64,000 nucleotides of DNA from NCBI GenBank assembly GCA_004431415.1, contig QPMI01000500.1, positions 1 through 64,000 on the forward strand. The letters are read 5' to 3'. Positions 39,301 to 50,348 of this stretch are shown piece after piece. The notes beneath the pieces are model-generated. The model saw only the letters and a program-made list of their open reading frames with translations. It had not been told where the DNA came from and did not search any database. The translations under genes were made by a program, and so were the position numbers. Position 1 is the first letter of the stretch. Each line of letters begins with the position of its first letter. The stretch is from Cyanophora paradoxa. Its lineage: Eukaryota > Glaucocystophyceae > Cyanophorales > Cyanophoraceae.

Positions 39301-42300
39301 TTTCACTGTTCCATGCACATCCAAATTACTTGTGGTAAGATTGCTTGTTATAATAAGATTTCCATCTATTGTTCCCCCTGATTTTGGCAAGTAGTTGTTG
39401 AGCCACCCTAATGTAACATTACTACTTGTGAGAGGAGCCAAGAGTTCGTTTAATGTAGCTGCACTCACCTTCGAGACAAGCCATCCCTGAACAGTATTTG
39501 AAGAGGTTAGAGGAGCTATTTGAGCATTCACAGTTGCTGTATCAGCCTTAGTAGCAAGCCATCCCTGAACTGTGTTAGAAGAGGTTAGAGGAGCTATCTG
39601 AGCATTCACAGTCGCTGTATCAGCCTTTGGAGCCAACCAACCCTGCACCACATTGGACGTAGTGTAGTTTGGAATGGTAGCGTTTGAACTAACTATTATG
39701 TTCTCAATGTGAACATAATCAGCAGCGATTCGTAGATTGTCAGGATAATACAGTGATTGCGTTTTTGGAAAACCGTAATAATCCTGAATATAATATCTCA
39801 CCCTTTGCTTCTCCTCAAACGACAAGGCTCTGTTGAAAATGATGTACTCGGCTACATCACCTATGAAATAGTCGACTCCCATTCGATTGAAAGTTGAAGC
39901 GGGAAGGTAATTTGTTCCTGTAAATGTTCCTACATCTTGTCCCCCAATACCAAAGGTTATAGCATTAGAAGTTATGGTGGTGTCCCAATAATTGGCTGAG
40001 TGTGAGGCATAGTTAGTATTTACTCTTGGAGCTGGGTAACTCACCCCATTGCTCGTAAATGAATACAAGCCAAATGATAAAGATGACACATACCCAAATG
40101 CTATTTTATGGTTTCCATCAGGAGAACCAAAATCTAAATGAACTGTTTGCCAATTTGGTGCAGAGTAGTGACTACCTACATAGAACAGTGTCATGCCCTC
40201 TGACCAATCAACAGTCACAGAGTAGTTTATGAATGCCGCCGCAGTATACCCACCTGACTTTCTTACCACTTTTCGGTTGTTCAATGCAGCATTAGCTGCA
40301 ACAGTTCCACTACTTCCCAAAATGGGAAAGTAATCCCTGAAATAAATGGCACAGCTGCTGTCGCTCTATTGGGGATGAACTGATTGTAAGGATTTGTGTT
40401 AACAGGAAGCCCATCCATTCTCATTGTATAGAGGCATTTCGAAATGGTTGTAGCAGGGTCAGTGTTGGAATTAATTGGGTAGTAGGGTGTGTCATATGTC
40501 ACATTCAATAGAGTTCCATAGGTTCCTAATTCGAAGTTGCTGGATACTTTCAGACTGCCTGCAATGGTGACATTATTACTTGTATAAATGTTACTTGTGT
40601 AAAGGTTGCTTGTGTAAATATTACTATTAACTGTCAGGTTTCCTGTGATTGTCCCACCCACCAGAGGAAGATACTTGGATAATTCGGCTGCAAGTTCATT
40701 TTTAGTTACATAATTTGCGAGCATAGCAAGGGTGACTATATTCACAAGAACAACAGCAGTAAGGTAATCCTCTGTGACTACTCTCGAAATGCTCTCATTG
40801 TGTATGTTTTTTGCAGCCATTCTTTGATTGGCTTCAAGAACCCCACCATAATTCGTTTTGATCCATGCAAGCTCTGCCCTCCCATAGTTATCATTTGCAG
40901 TTCCCACTATGGGAATGTAGGAATATTTATCTCGACTGAAAACTATCATTGGTCTTGAGCCATCTAAACTGCTTACATCTGCAACATGAACCTGTATAGC
41001 AGAGTTAAAGTTTTGGTAGGTTGCTGGGTCTGTTGGGACTCTGAATGTATCTGTGGGAATGTCAGCCTCCATGTAGCTTGACACAAAGATATTTGGTATG
41101 GTCGCTCCTGGTTCAGGTGGTGGATTATAAGAGCCTGGTAGTGTCCTAATATGAAGTGGTCCTCTCATAGCTGAATTTGCAAGTGTCCCATTCACATGTA
41201 CATAGTGTTCATTCAAAAAGATTCTTTCTGGGACATTACAAGTCTGATAAAGAGAAACCCCCAAGTTATCAAGAGGCTCTACCTTTGCGAATTCTGGTTG
41301 GTCATTAATCTCATCCCAAGTGTGTTCATGTTTGATTGGTGGAAATTCTTCTGGTATTCCATCAATTTCTCCCCAATCATGCCTGTGGTCCTCTGGTGGA
41401 TACTTTTGAGGTTTACCTAATATCTCATCCCAGTCATGGTTGTGATCCTCTGGTGGATATCTGGCTGGTTTATTGTTGATCTGCTCCCAATCAGGGAAGA
41501 ATTCCCAAATCTCTGGGCGAAATCCATCTGGTAATAGTTCCTCATGGGGTTCATAAGGTTGCTCATAATCAACAGCTGGTGGATCATGCCCATCTGGCAA
41601 ATACTCCTCATCAGGTTCATAGTTCTGCTCATACTCAAACTCTTGTGGATCTAAGCCATCTGGTAGTATCTCCTCCTCATTGGGGTCAAACTGATCATAT
41701 TCATATTCTTGTGGGTCAAAACCATCTGGTAAATACTCTTCCTCATCTGGAACGAATTGATATTCATCAAGCTCTAATATGTCGACTTCAGGAGGTAAAT
41801 ACTGCTCATCTATTTGCTTTCTGGGTTCAATTATAGGTTTATTGCGAACTTGCTCCCAACTCACAATATGCTGCCCAAAGGCTACATCTTCAGTTGCTGT
41901 GTACTCTCTGCCTGGTTGCTTTTTCGGTGTTAAATCCGGTGGATCCCATGGAAGAGGAAGGGAACTGGGACAGGTCCATAATACTCAAAGATCTCTCTTA
42001 TGGTCTTCTCACTTACAAGCTTCTCACCATTTGCATACACATTGCTGCCATGGATATTTCGCCATTGCCTGGTTCGAATTCCAAGGTCTTTCACATTGCT
42101 ATACAAAGGCAAAAGGTGCCTATCCATTTCAACAAGATCAGGATGTAAATGGATTGCTACTGGTTGACTGGGGCTACTGTTGATTGTAATTGATGGCTTT
42201 TTTTGATGGACATCTTTTGGAGTAAAGAACCCAAAAGGCTCATTCCTTGCAAAGTCATATGTAATATCCTTGGGGTAGACATCATTTGTGTAGGAGACCT

Positions 42301-42754
42301 GATTTGTGTTGGCAATGGGACCTACTTGCAATACTTGGGGGACCTCAGCTTTTGCAGTGCTGCCCTCATTGTAAATTCGCAAACCTGTGTTCTGTTTGCC
42401 CTGCTCATCTTGAACATTGAAAATCAATCGACCACTATCAAACCTAGAAGGTATATCTGGGTGAGTGCCACTGGTTTTGAGTTTCCTAGGTCTCCTTCTT
42501 GTTGCTTTGATCTCTGCCACTTGGTTTGCTTTCACATTACCCAAGCTAAAAGCAACACTAACTTCCTCCTTATCTGGATCGGTTTGATTCACAGATAAAG
42601 CATGCTCCCTTGATTGAGTCTTGGATGAATTATCGGAACTGTGGTCAATCGAAACTGAACCCTTTACTTTAATATTATCAAAGTTCACATGCTTGGTGCT
42701 GCTTGCATTATCATCTTGAATGGTTTCTAGATTTGGTGGGTAATTGAAGCTCAT
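36353..42754 (-). pseudogene. Giant fibre protein with two LamG-like cassettes (frame-broken)
   Basis: A single gene of about 6.4 kb (some 2,130 codons) from MSFNYPPNLE (42754) to a stop at 36353. Order: N-terminal attachment domain; acidic EEYLPDG/QEYEYEQ repeats (41500-41770); PPEDH-H-W repeats; a domain ending in ASSLDGSRPMIVFSRDK; two tandem LamG/concanavalin-like cassettes (39655-40490 and 38340-39170) joined by shaft repeats ATVNAQIAPLTSSNTVQGWL; a second SSLDGSRPKIVF domain; and a C-terminal tip. Large parts are open (41864-40281, 40320-38785), with frame changes near 41940, 40310, 38780, 38180, 37570 and 36600. It would be a trimeric host-binding fibre with carbohydrate-binding LamG heads (inferred). 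Confidence 0.75.
38340..40490 (-). repeat. Tandem duplication of a LamG-like cassette (period about 1.32 kb)
   Basis: Unit A (39655-40490) and unit B (38340-39170) both encode TMRMDGLPVNTNP, FIPNRAT, VRKSGGYTA, WSEGMTLFYVGSHYSAPNWQ, then AEYIIFNRAL, FEEKQRVRYYIQDYYGFPKT and SNVVQGW. Identity at DNA level is high over long stretches, so the duplication is fairly recent or kept alike by conversion. Element 1 has neither cassette. Confidence 0.85.
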
Positions 42755-42797
42755 GGCTTTTACTATATGGATTTATAAAATTCCTGATAAGTAAAAG

Positions 42798-44346
42798 ATG
42801 CCCTTGAAAATCTGCCTGTCTTTATCAGGGGAGGTGCAAGGGCATTATCATAACCAGGCTGCTAAAAGAAATCGAAAATCGAACTGGCAGGAGAATAATC
42901 GATCTTGTGGATCTTGTGAGTGGAACTTCCACTGGTGGATCATTGCAATAGGTTTGAATATAAGGCATCCTGATAAACCAGGTGAACCTAAACTGACAGC
43001 AAACGATTTACACAATATTTACCTAACTCAACTGCCCTTGATTTTCGCAAATCCTCGAAATATAATCGAAAATGCCCTTTTTAATACAAAGTATGATGTG
43101 GGACCCTTGGAGACTGCAATCAATTCAGTTACTGGTGAATCACTAATACAGGATTCCCTAAAGGACATTGTGATCACATCCTTTGATACTCAGAATATGA
43201 AACCAATATTTATCACAAATGACAACAATTACAACTTTATGCCTTGTAAGATTGCTGCTAGGGCTACTTCTGCTGCTCCTACATATTTCTCTCCTGTAAG
43301 CATTGTTGATTTCAATCGGGAGTATATGTCTGTCTAATTGATGGTGCCATTTCGGGAAACAATAATCCCAGTGTGTGTGGTTACAGCCATGCAAAGAAAA
43401 TTTACAGTGATGATGATGATATTATAGTAATAAGTATATCTTGTGGAGAGGTGGACCCACATTTAGAGTCTGATTATGTGGGTTATGCTTATGAGACTGT
43501 CAACAGCTGGGGCATTCTCTCATGGATTGCCTCAACAGATGGAAGCCCATTGATTAACATGCTCATGGCTGCAAGTGAGCTTTCTGCCCTTGATAAGATG
43601 GAGGAGTTGTTACCCTACAACTATGATCAGGATTATGGGAGATACTATAGGCTATCAGTCCCACTTCCAAATCATATAGTAAGCTCCCTGGATGACACTT
43701 CTAAAATCCCAGACATGCTTGCATTCACTGAAACATACATTGCAGCAAACAATGATATGATTAATAAGCTTTGCAGCATTCTAGTAGCAAACTATGAATT
43801 AAAGAACCCTTCAAAGGCTTACATATCATCCACTCTCACTACATCACCTCCTTTGGATGCAAATTGGTATCAGCTTGCAGATGATGCCTTCACTGCCTCA
43901 TCCTCTGTGACAGGTAAAGAGCCTTTCATGGCTAGACCTTCAGCATTTGGCTGGGAAGCTGGAGCCTATGCTCCTGAGCAGATATGGGAAACCCCACTGA
44001 ATACCTTCAAGTTGCTTTCCCATATACTTCGAACTCTCCTCTGTTATTGCCTATGGTTCAGGGGACACCAATGCTTTTATTAAGACTTTCAATGTGGCAA
44101 CATCCACTGATGGATCAACTGGTCTTTTATTCGATCAGATGGGCAGAACAAAATATATGTCTGTGAGAACATTAACAATGCTCACAACTCAGGTGATGTG
44201 GCTCTATTGAGTGGATTTCCTCTCAGCATCAAGGATGCTTTTTACATAGGTTTTCTCTCAGAATCAAGTATATTCGCATTTATCCCCTTGTGTATGTGAA
44301 TGCTCCCACAATGAGAGTGGACTTTACAGGTGCCTTTATTCGATAA
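42798..44346 (+). pseudogene. Patatin-discoidin protein of element 2 (frame-broken)
   Basis: Collinear with 8659-10212. Breaks lie in the Gly-rich start (42830-42845), beside the GTSTG nucleophile motif (a G run shortened at about 42938), near 43315, and in the discoidin region (about 43990-44260). The stretch 43373-44000 is open and encodes the HAKKIYSDDDDIIVISISCG segment through to the start of the discoidin domain. Most substitutions relative to element 1 are silent, which suggests that the protein was under selection until recently. Confidence 0.7.
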
Positions 44347-45264
44347 ACTCCAACTGAAAAGAATTGTCGATTCCATTCATATCAATCAGTTCACCAAAGT
44401 AATCTTTAAACTCCACAGTGAGTTCCCTTATCACCAGGTTCTGTCATTTATCTGAATGAATTCGGCATGCTCACCACTATGGTAAACATAGCCGCCTATA
44501 TCTTTACTCAATTGCAGTCTAAGGATTGCCCCCTGGTTATGTGGTTGCGATTTCGGGATTATATTGTGTCTGCTGGCAAAGGGGACAGCTCTTTAATATG
44601 CATGTACAGATACTGCTCAGCATTCATATCAGACATCTTCCTGCTGTCAAAATAATATTGCAAGGGCTTTGAGGAGAGTCTGGGTCCTGAGAAGGTGATT
44701 CCCCATGCTGGGTGATCAGGTGTAATAGGTTTGCCATCATACTTTAAAAGGTTCTCAGGTCGATAGGGAGATCCACCAGCAGGAGGAGTGCTATAATAAC
44801 CATTGGTGTATTCAGTAGAACTCACACCCAAAAGCTTCCCTATTCTCTGGTTGCTTGCAATAAAACGAAACTCATGGTTACTGTAAAACTCCACTTTATA
44901 GGTAGTTGGGTATAGAATATCTTGAACTCAAAAGCTACTGTTTTGCCTGCAATGGTTTGGAAGCTTGAATAGTTCAGCCCATAATTATAAGGGTGTGTTA
45001 CCCCAAAATGACCCTGGTTAATGTAGCCACTGGGAAGGGATACACTTTCTGTGTGATGATTTCATTGTATGAACCATCTTGGTAATTAAACTGAACTGTT
45101 AGATGATCAGTTCCCACACTGTTATAGATACTGTTTGGAATCTCTGCATAGAGAACCCTGCATTCCCTTGGTCTCTCTACTGGAGTTGTGAGAGTGACCC
45201 TGTAAGAGTTTTCATTTTGTCCTTGGCTTCTATCCCTGCTATCAATATTAACAAGTCGATTCAT
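44336..45264 (-). pseudogene. Penton-like minor capsid protein of element 2 (frame-broken)
   Basis: Starts MNRLVNIDSRDRSQG at 45264. The frame is lost near 45040 (a shortened G run), again near 44910 (one base short in GTTGGGTAT relative to element 1), near 44580 and near 44445. Otherwise nearly identical to the open element 1 gene at 10202-11134. It overlaps the end of the patatin-discoidin gene by 11 bp, as in element 1. Confidence 0.75.
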
Positions 45265-45293
45265 TTTAATATATAAATATAGATAAAAGAAGA

Positions 45294-46304
45294 ATGCCTG
45301 TGGATTACATCGAGGTTAGCTCATTTAATACAATCTCTGGTGATGGTCCCACATCAAGCTTTGTGGCAAGACTCCCCAGTAGTTATGAGAATGTGAGGGC
45401 TGTGAGACTGGTATCAGCCGAATTTTATAACAGCATCCCTATGGTGAGTGGTGAAACCAAAGTTGGAGATGTGACAGTTGACAATGCATTTAGCATTTAT
45501 TATTCTGAACAAACTCCTGGAGCTGGAAGCTCAGGAATTCCAACAGTTCGCCCAGCTGCTGACTATGAACAATGGAAACAATTCATTATAAGTCGAAACA
45601 CCCCCATCCAAAGCCACCAACAACTGGTGAATGTAATTAACTCTAAATTCGAAGGCAGAAATCCCCAACCATCCATTCGCTGCAAATGGGATGAATCACT
45701 GAAACGAATTATATTCCACTCAGCAGTACCATTTTACTTGGCTTTCTCAGTAGCTGTGAACCCAAGCCAACAAACAATCCAAAAGCTGTTGAGTTCAGCT
45801 AGACTGCTGGGTCTTGATCCTGGAAGATATGGTAACTCCCCAATCCAATCACAGGTCTATGATGCTCTCACTGATGGAATCTTTACTGGTGGTCGAGTGA
45901 ATGGCATTATATCTTCTTTTGAGCCTGAGAAGACCAGGGACAGTGTTTTGTTTGTGAGAGTAAAGGAGCTGGGTGATCTGGTGCAATGTGGGGATGGTCT
46001 TCTGACTGGTTACTTTCACAAAATAGTGGTCCCTGATAAAGACTATGGTGAGCATGTTGTTTACAATTCAACAGAGGCTCATCCACTTTATAAATACTAT
46101 AACAAAAAGGTTGGATTATCCACTTTCTCGGTTGATATTGTTAATGCTGTAAATGAACCAATTGATTTTGAGGGTCAACCTGTTCATCTGACCTTTGAAA
46201 TTCGCTATGGTGATGAGCCAGCAGGAGACCCAGTTTATGAATACTTTAAGATGAGAATGTCGCAGCTTCACCCTTCCTATCCAGTTATTACAAGCTTCGC
46301 ATAA
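45294..46304 (+). CDS. Second penton-like minor capsid protein (element 2, open)
   Basis: 336 residues, starting MPVDYIEVSSFNTISGDGPT. The N-terminal pattern (FVARLPSSYENVRAVRLVSA then NSI) parallels that of the adjacent penton-like protein and of the element 3 one, so all three are probably homologous jelly-roll minor capsid proteins. The middle contains RLLGLDPGRYGNSPIQSQVY and the C-terminus a strand-rich HLTFEIRYGDEPAGDPVYEY. It shares a 29-bp divergent promoter with the penton gene and is followed by MCP after 53 bp. Intact, whereas the element 1 copy is frame-broken near its start. Confidence 0.8.
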   Translation: MPVDYIEVSSFNTISGDGPTSSFVARLPSSYENVRAVRLVSAEFYNSIPMVSGETKVGDVTVDNAFSIYYSEQTPGAGSSGIPTVRPAADYEQWKQFIISRNTPIQSHQQLVNVINSKFEGRNPQPSIRCKWDESLKRIIFHSAVPFYLAFSVAVNPSQQTIQKLLSSARLLGLDPGRYGNSPIQSQVYDALTDGIFTGGRVNGIISSFEPEKTRDSVLFVRVKELGDLVQCGDGLLTGYFHKIVVPDKDYGEHVVYNSTEAHPLYKYYNKKVGLSTFSVDIVNAVNEPIDFEGQPVHLTFEIRYGDEPAGDPVYEYFKMRMSQLHPSYPVITSFA

Positions 46305-46357
46305 ATTAAGGATCATTGGTAGATTTTTTATGTTGCAGTATAATAAAAGAGAATATA

Positions 46358-47722
46358 ATGGATATCACTTCCACTCTTCAAAGACTTTCGCTGAAAGAAG
46401 CCCTAACAACCCCAGAAGAGGCGAAAGCCTTTTTCCTGGATAACTCCCTTATGCTTGGTCTCGAATCCAAATCTAAGCCAGTTCTAGTTGTTGTGAATCC
46501 CAGCAATACTTTTGAGAATAATGTTGGAAATCGCATTTCCTTCAAGCTACCTCGCTACAATTTCTGTGGAAAACTCGAACTTGCTTTCGACCTACCAGAA
46601 ATCACTTTTGCTGGTGAAGATCTAGTTCGCAATGGATACACTCGCCCAGTTGGTGCTTTAGTTCAGCGACTTGAAATTACCTATGGATCTTACACCTACC
46701 ACATTCCTTCTGATTTCCTTGCTCATTTCCCCCTGGTCTATTATTCGGAGGATCAACTAGCTAAAAAGAAACGCTCAATGGGCATGGTTCATGGAATCCC
46801 TGCTCATGGAACCAACCGACTTGGTGGCTCATTTTTCGTTGAAATCCCAGTGCCTTGGCTAAATCACTATCTTCCCCTTGGTGCTTTATCTGGTGAAATG
46901 GTTGTTACTGTTTGGTTTAAGGATGCTGGAAAGGGTTATGTTGAAACTTCCTATGGTGGTCGCTCTCTCCTGTTGTTGGTGGGACAGCTGCTGATAAGAC
47001 AGAAGATGATGGTCTTGTGATACTGCTAATGCTACACTTGCCCATGTTGGTCAAAACATCACCACTTTCAGTCTTGGTGCAACAACCCCTGCTATTTCAA
47101 TTACTTCTCCTCGCCTTTACATGCATGCTATTAATGTTTCTGATGAGCTTTTCGCTACTGTAATTGAAAAAGTAAAGACTACTGGCATGGCTATTCCCTC
47201 CCTTGATATTGGATTTGTAGATGCCATTGCTTTCCCTGCCAAGGGCAATGCCCAGCCCAATCGAATTAACCTCTCTCAAATCTCAGGTCTTGTCTATGCT
47301 CTGCTTGTTTCAGTTCGTGATTATGAGACTGTTGACAAATCCAATGGCTCCCACAGTGTTCTTAAGACCTATGCCAACTCCAAAGAGATAACATTCACAA
47401 CTGAAATAAATGGACAGCGACTTTTTGCCACTGAGCCAATTTCTCTACTCAAAGGAGCTGAGCTAATTGCTGATGCCTTCAAATGCTCTAACATGGATAA
47501 GGTTGCAGATAAATATGTCCTTTCAGGACTCCCATTCTGCCTTGATGGAGAAAAGGCAATTCGAAATATTGCTCAAGTGGATTTGTAGACCTGACTAATT
47601 CCTCATCTTCATTCCTCACACTCTACATGCCCACAGATAAGACAATCAATGTTCAAGTTCGCGCTTTAATGCATAGTTTCCTCATTATAGACGGTTCAGG
47701 TGTTCGTAGAATCAATTTATAG
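46358..47722 (+). pseudogene. Major capsid protein of element 2 (frameshifts, no internal stop)
   Basis: Starts MDITSTLQRL at 46358. The codon that is TAA in element 1 is TAC here (47118-47120). Three one-base losses in short runs break the frame instead: near 46969 (CCC to CC), 47016 (GG to G) and 47575 (AAA to AA). The first 205 or so codons are identical in protein to element 1. The two copies are therefore broken at non-overlapping places. Confidence 0.85.
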
Positions 47723-47781
47723 ACCATATTCAGTCTCCCTGCATTATTTTTATCTGTCTTTATTTAGGAAGATCTACAACA

Positions 47782-48548
47782 ATGCAAGATTTAGAAGAGT
47801 TTAATGTTCTGAAATGATAAAAGTGTTTCAGAGCCATTTTTATAGGCAAAAGTTGTACGGGAAAAAGCGAATGTGTAAAGTATTGGTTAAAGCAATTACA
47901 TGATGCCAAAGTTATTGATGTTGTCCTAGTTGTGAGTGGACCAGCTTTAATCATTTCTGGAGAGAGGTGCAACAGTAGAACTTGGTAAATGGGATGCTGT
48001 TACATTTCAAAGCTTTTGATGAAAGGCAGGAGAAAATCGAAAAAGGTGAACCTGTAACCACATGTGTGTTTTTAGATGATTTAATTGATAATGAGATAGT
48101 CGATCTCACAAGGGATAAAATAATCGGATCCTTGTATTCCAGAGGTCGCCATTCGAAAATATCCATTATCTGCATTACACAGAAACTCAGAAAAGTCTCT
48201 TCCACTATTCGAGTTAATTCTGATTATGCTGTTTTCCTAAGTGCTGCTAATCGCAAAGAACTTGAAGCCATAGAGGAAGAATACAATATAATGCGAAATA
48301 AAGAGGATTTCTACAAGATGTTTGAAGAGTATGTTCACTCCTATCAGTATATCGTTTGGTCCTCTGCTGCTACTCAGTTAAATACTTTGTTGATAAAGCG
48401 ACCTTGTGAAAGATTTCCCATTCCTCGCTTCCACAGGAAGCCCAAAAAGAAAGAAGATGAGCTGAAACCCCAGAGAAAGAGGAAGCCCCAAAGAAGTGAA
48501 AGCCAAGTCCATAGCAATAAATTGATGCGATATAAACGCGGTTTATAA
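47782..48548 (+). pseudogene. Packaging ATPase of element 2 (frame-broken)
   Basis: Starts MQDLEEFNV at 47782 and is broken after a few codons (47805-47830), again near 47938, 47970-48055 and 48370-48470, all by one-base losses. The Walker B and sensor region is open (48070-48360). A block at about 48095-48150 differs from element 1 at many silent sites (same SLYSRGRHSKIS protein), unlike the near-identical flanks, which suggests a recombination patch. Confidence 0.8.
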
Positions 48549-48576
48549 AATTATCTCTCATTCTAATAAAGATACA

Positions 48577-49298
48577 ATGCCTCCCAAACGAAAGATAGGG
48601 ATCCCAGCTGGGGCTGTTGGCTATTCAGGTGGTGGAAACAGTGGATCTATTAACACTGAACCAATGAAATTCAATGGTATGAACGAAATCAAACCCTCAC
48701 AACCCAAGAAGACCCCTTAATGCTGCCTATGAGGAATCAGTCGATGACAAAGCCCCACAAGTTCAACTGCTGACCAACTGAACATTTCCCGAGACAGCAA
48801 AGATGAAGTCTGTTGCTGAGGGTGCCAGGCGAATTATTGGTGCTGCTGATGATAAAGGTTTAGGCTTGCAAGATCTGTCATTGGCTCGCAAAGGTGAAGG
48901 TCTAGTAAGGAATCAGACAAGGTTATCAGTCTATGGCTGGTGAAGTCACATACAAGACTGCTCCCACTCAAAATATTCATCGAATTCCCAAGCTCAATGG
49001 GATGAGATGACTGCTAAACTCAAAGACTGGAAGCCAAATCCAGTGCTTGGAGCAGTATGTTACTGAGAAGAAAGAGAGAGCCAAGCTAAAGGAGATGCTT
49101 CGAAAGGAAGTTTATAAAATGGTATTACTGGTGTCCCAGATAAACAGTTTATTGCTAAGAAAGAGAACCAAATCGATGAGCAGGCAGTAGATGAAATGAA
49201 AACAAAAACCCAAAAGGGAACCATTGAACCTGGTGCCACCAAAGCTGAAGTAGAAAAGGAGTGCCCCAACAGTATATAAAAGACGAGTTTGGCTTTAA
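48577..49298 (+). pseudogene. Counterpart of the 244-residue conserved protein (frame-broken)
   Basis: Starts MPPKRKIGIPAGA at 48577 and ends in the YKRRVWL codons before the TAA at 49296. At least seven one-base losses interrupt it (for example near 48709, 48760, 48903, 48927, 48990, 49025 and 49120). Otherwise it is close to the open gene at 14462-15196. Confidence 0.7.
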
Positions 49299-49319
49299 TT
49301 TCTCTGTTTTATTAGAGAT

Positions 49320-49584
49320 ATGGACATAATACGAAAGTTCTTCGAGATGTCAGTCTGCATGTGGTGAGCAATTGCCACAGTGGATGTTGTGAACAACAGT
49401 GAGTTTGAGATGTCAGATAATGAGGATAATGCCTCAGAAGCAAGAGAAAGAAGAAGTCTACAGTTTCTGTGGAGTCAATGCCAGCAGACCCACAGAGTAT
49501 ACATATGAGCAACAGGAGTATCCAAGGAGAAGTTCTCTGCCAGCAGAAAACGTTTTCTCTGAATATAATGGAGGATACTATTAG
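49320..49584 (+). pseudogene. Counterpart of the small acidic protein (frame-broken)
   Basis: Starts MDIIRKFFEM at 49320 and matches 15219-15491. One-base losses near 49350, 49392 and 49455 break the frame; the end (PTEYTYEQQEYPRRSS) is open. Function unknown. Confidence 0.55.
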
Positions 49585-49807
49585 TTTAATCGAGTTTACC
49601 AGTGATGAACCTGTTACTGAGGGTACTATAAGACACATTCTAGCAATGCAGAAACGATATAGAGAGGACCAGCATATAGAGAGTATAAGAACACAAGCCC
49701 TAGCATCCTATTATCGCAGAAAAGCCCAAAAAGAGGAGCAGAGACCAGAGGAGACCGATTAAATATTATTTGCCAACTGAAGTAGCAATGGACCCCCAGG
49801 TCTATAA
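49568..49807 (+). pseudogene. Counterpart of the small basic AT-hook-like protein (frame-broken)
   Basis: Starts MEDTISLIEFTSDEP at 49568, as at 15475. The frame is lost near 49670 (one base missing in the GACCC run) and the RGRPIKY codons (49745-49765) also lie beyond a lost base. Overlaps of 10-17 bp with its neighbours match element 1. Confidence 0.55.
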
Positions 49808-49914
49808 GAAAATTGAGAAAAAGCGGTCTCAGTATGCCACTGAGGCAGCTATAAAAATATATACAAAGGAATTGGCTTTATACTTGCAATCAAGTCACAG
49901 ATAACTTTTGTAAA
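49798..49914 (+). CDS. Short form of the boundary protein (38 residues)
   Basis: Starts MDPQVYKKIEKKRSQYATEA, like the 67-residue protein at 15701-15904, but changes after AAIKIY to a short unrelated end, KELALYLQSSHR. The change marks the left edge of the exchanged replication block (about 49875). It may be only a remnant of a longer gene. Confidence 0.45.
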
Positions 49915-50348
49915 TATGCTTTTGTTGTTTTTGTTTGCATTCTCAGACACTGAAACAGTAATGTGAATGTTTACTGATCTATTTCTTTTGGTTTGCTGCA
50001 TACATATTGTAACCTATCAATCTCTGTGACATTTCGATATATGCTCCAATATCTCCATGCTTATGCATTTATCTAACTCATCATGGTCATCTCATCAAGA
50101 GTCTTTGCCATTTTGTCTTCACTATACACAATCAAGTAAGCCTTAAGTATTCTTGTCAAATTTTGGTCTTTTCGATCGGTGTGTACAGGTGTCACAGGTG
50201 TCACAGGTCTATCCCATCGATTTTCTAATCAATTTTTATGGACTTTCCTGGGATGGACCTGTCACACCTGTAACAACACCATTTCAGTAAGGCTATAAAA
50301 ATAATATAAATCAATCATTAATCGTTTCGTTTAATATTCAACATCCTC
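49915..50348. other. Intergenic region with family A hairpin (50179-50276)
   Basis: No gene is seen. The hairpin has GTGTCACAGG units then TCTATCCCA (about 50181-50217) and, after a 30-nt loop, GGGATGGACCTGTCACACCT (50250-50269). The sequence is most like the right-TIR hairpins of this same element (59912-60005). In element 1 the place beside the helicase is taken by family B iterons. It lies just beyond the 3' end of the minus-strand primase-helicase gene. Confidence 0.75.

Noticed and set aside
41579-42183. Plus-strand reading frames rich in His and Leu opposite the fibre gene
   Set aside because: They are antisense shadows of the PPEDH and EEYLPDG repeats. The minus-strand frame has recognisable domains and is conserved.
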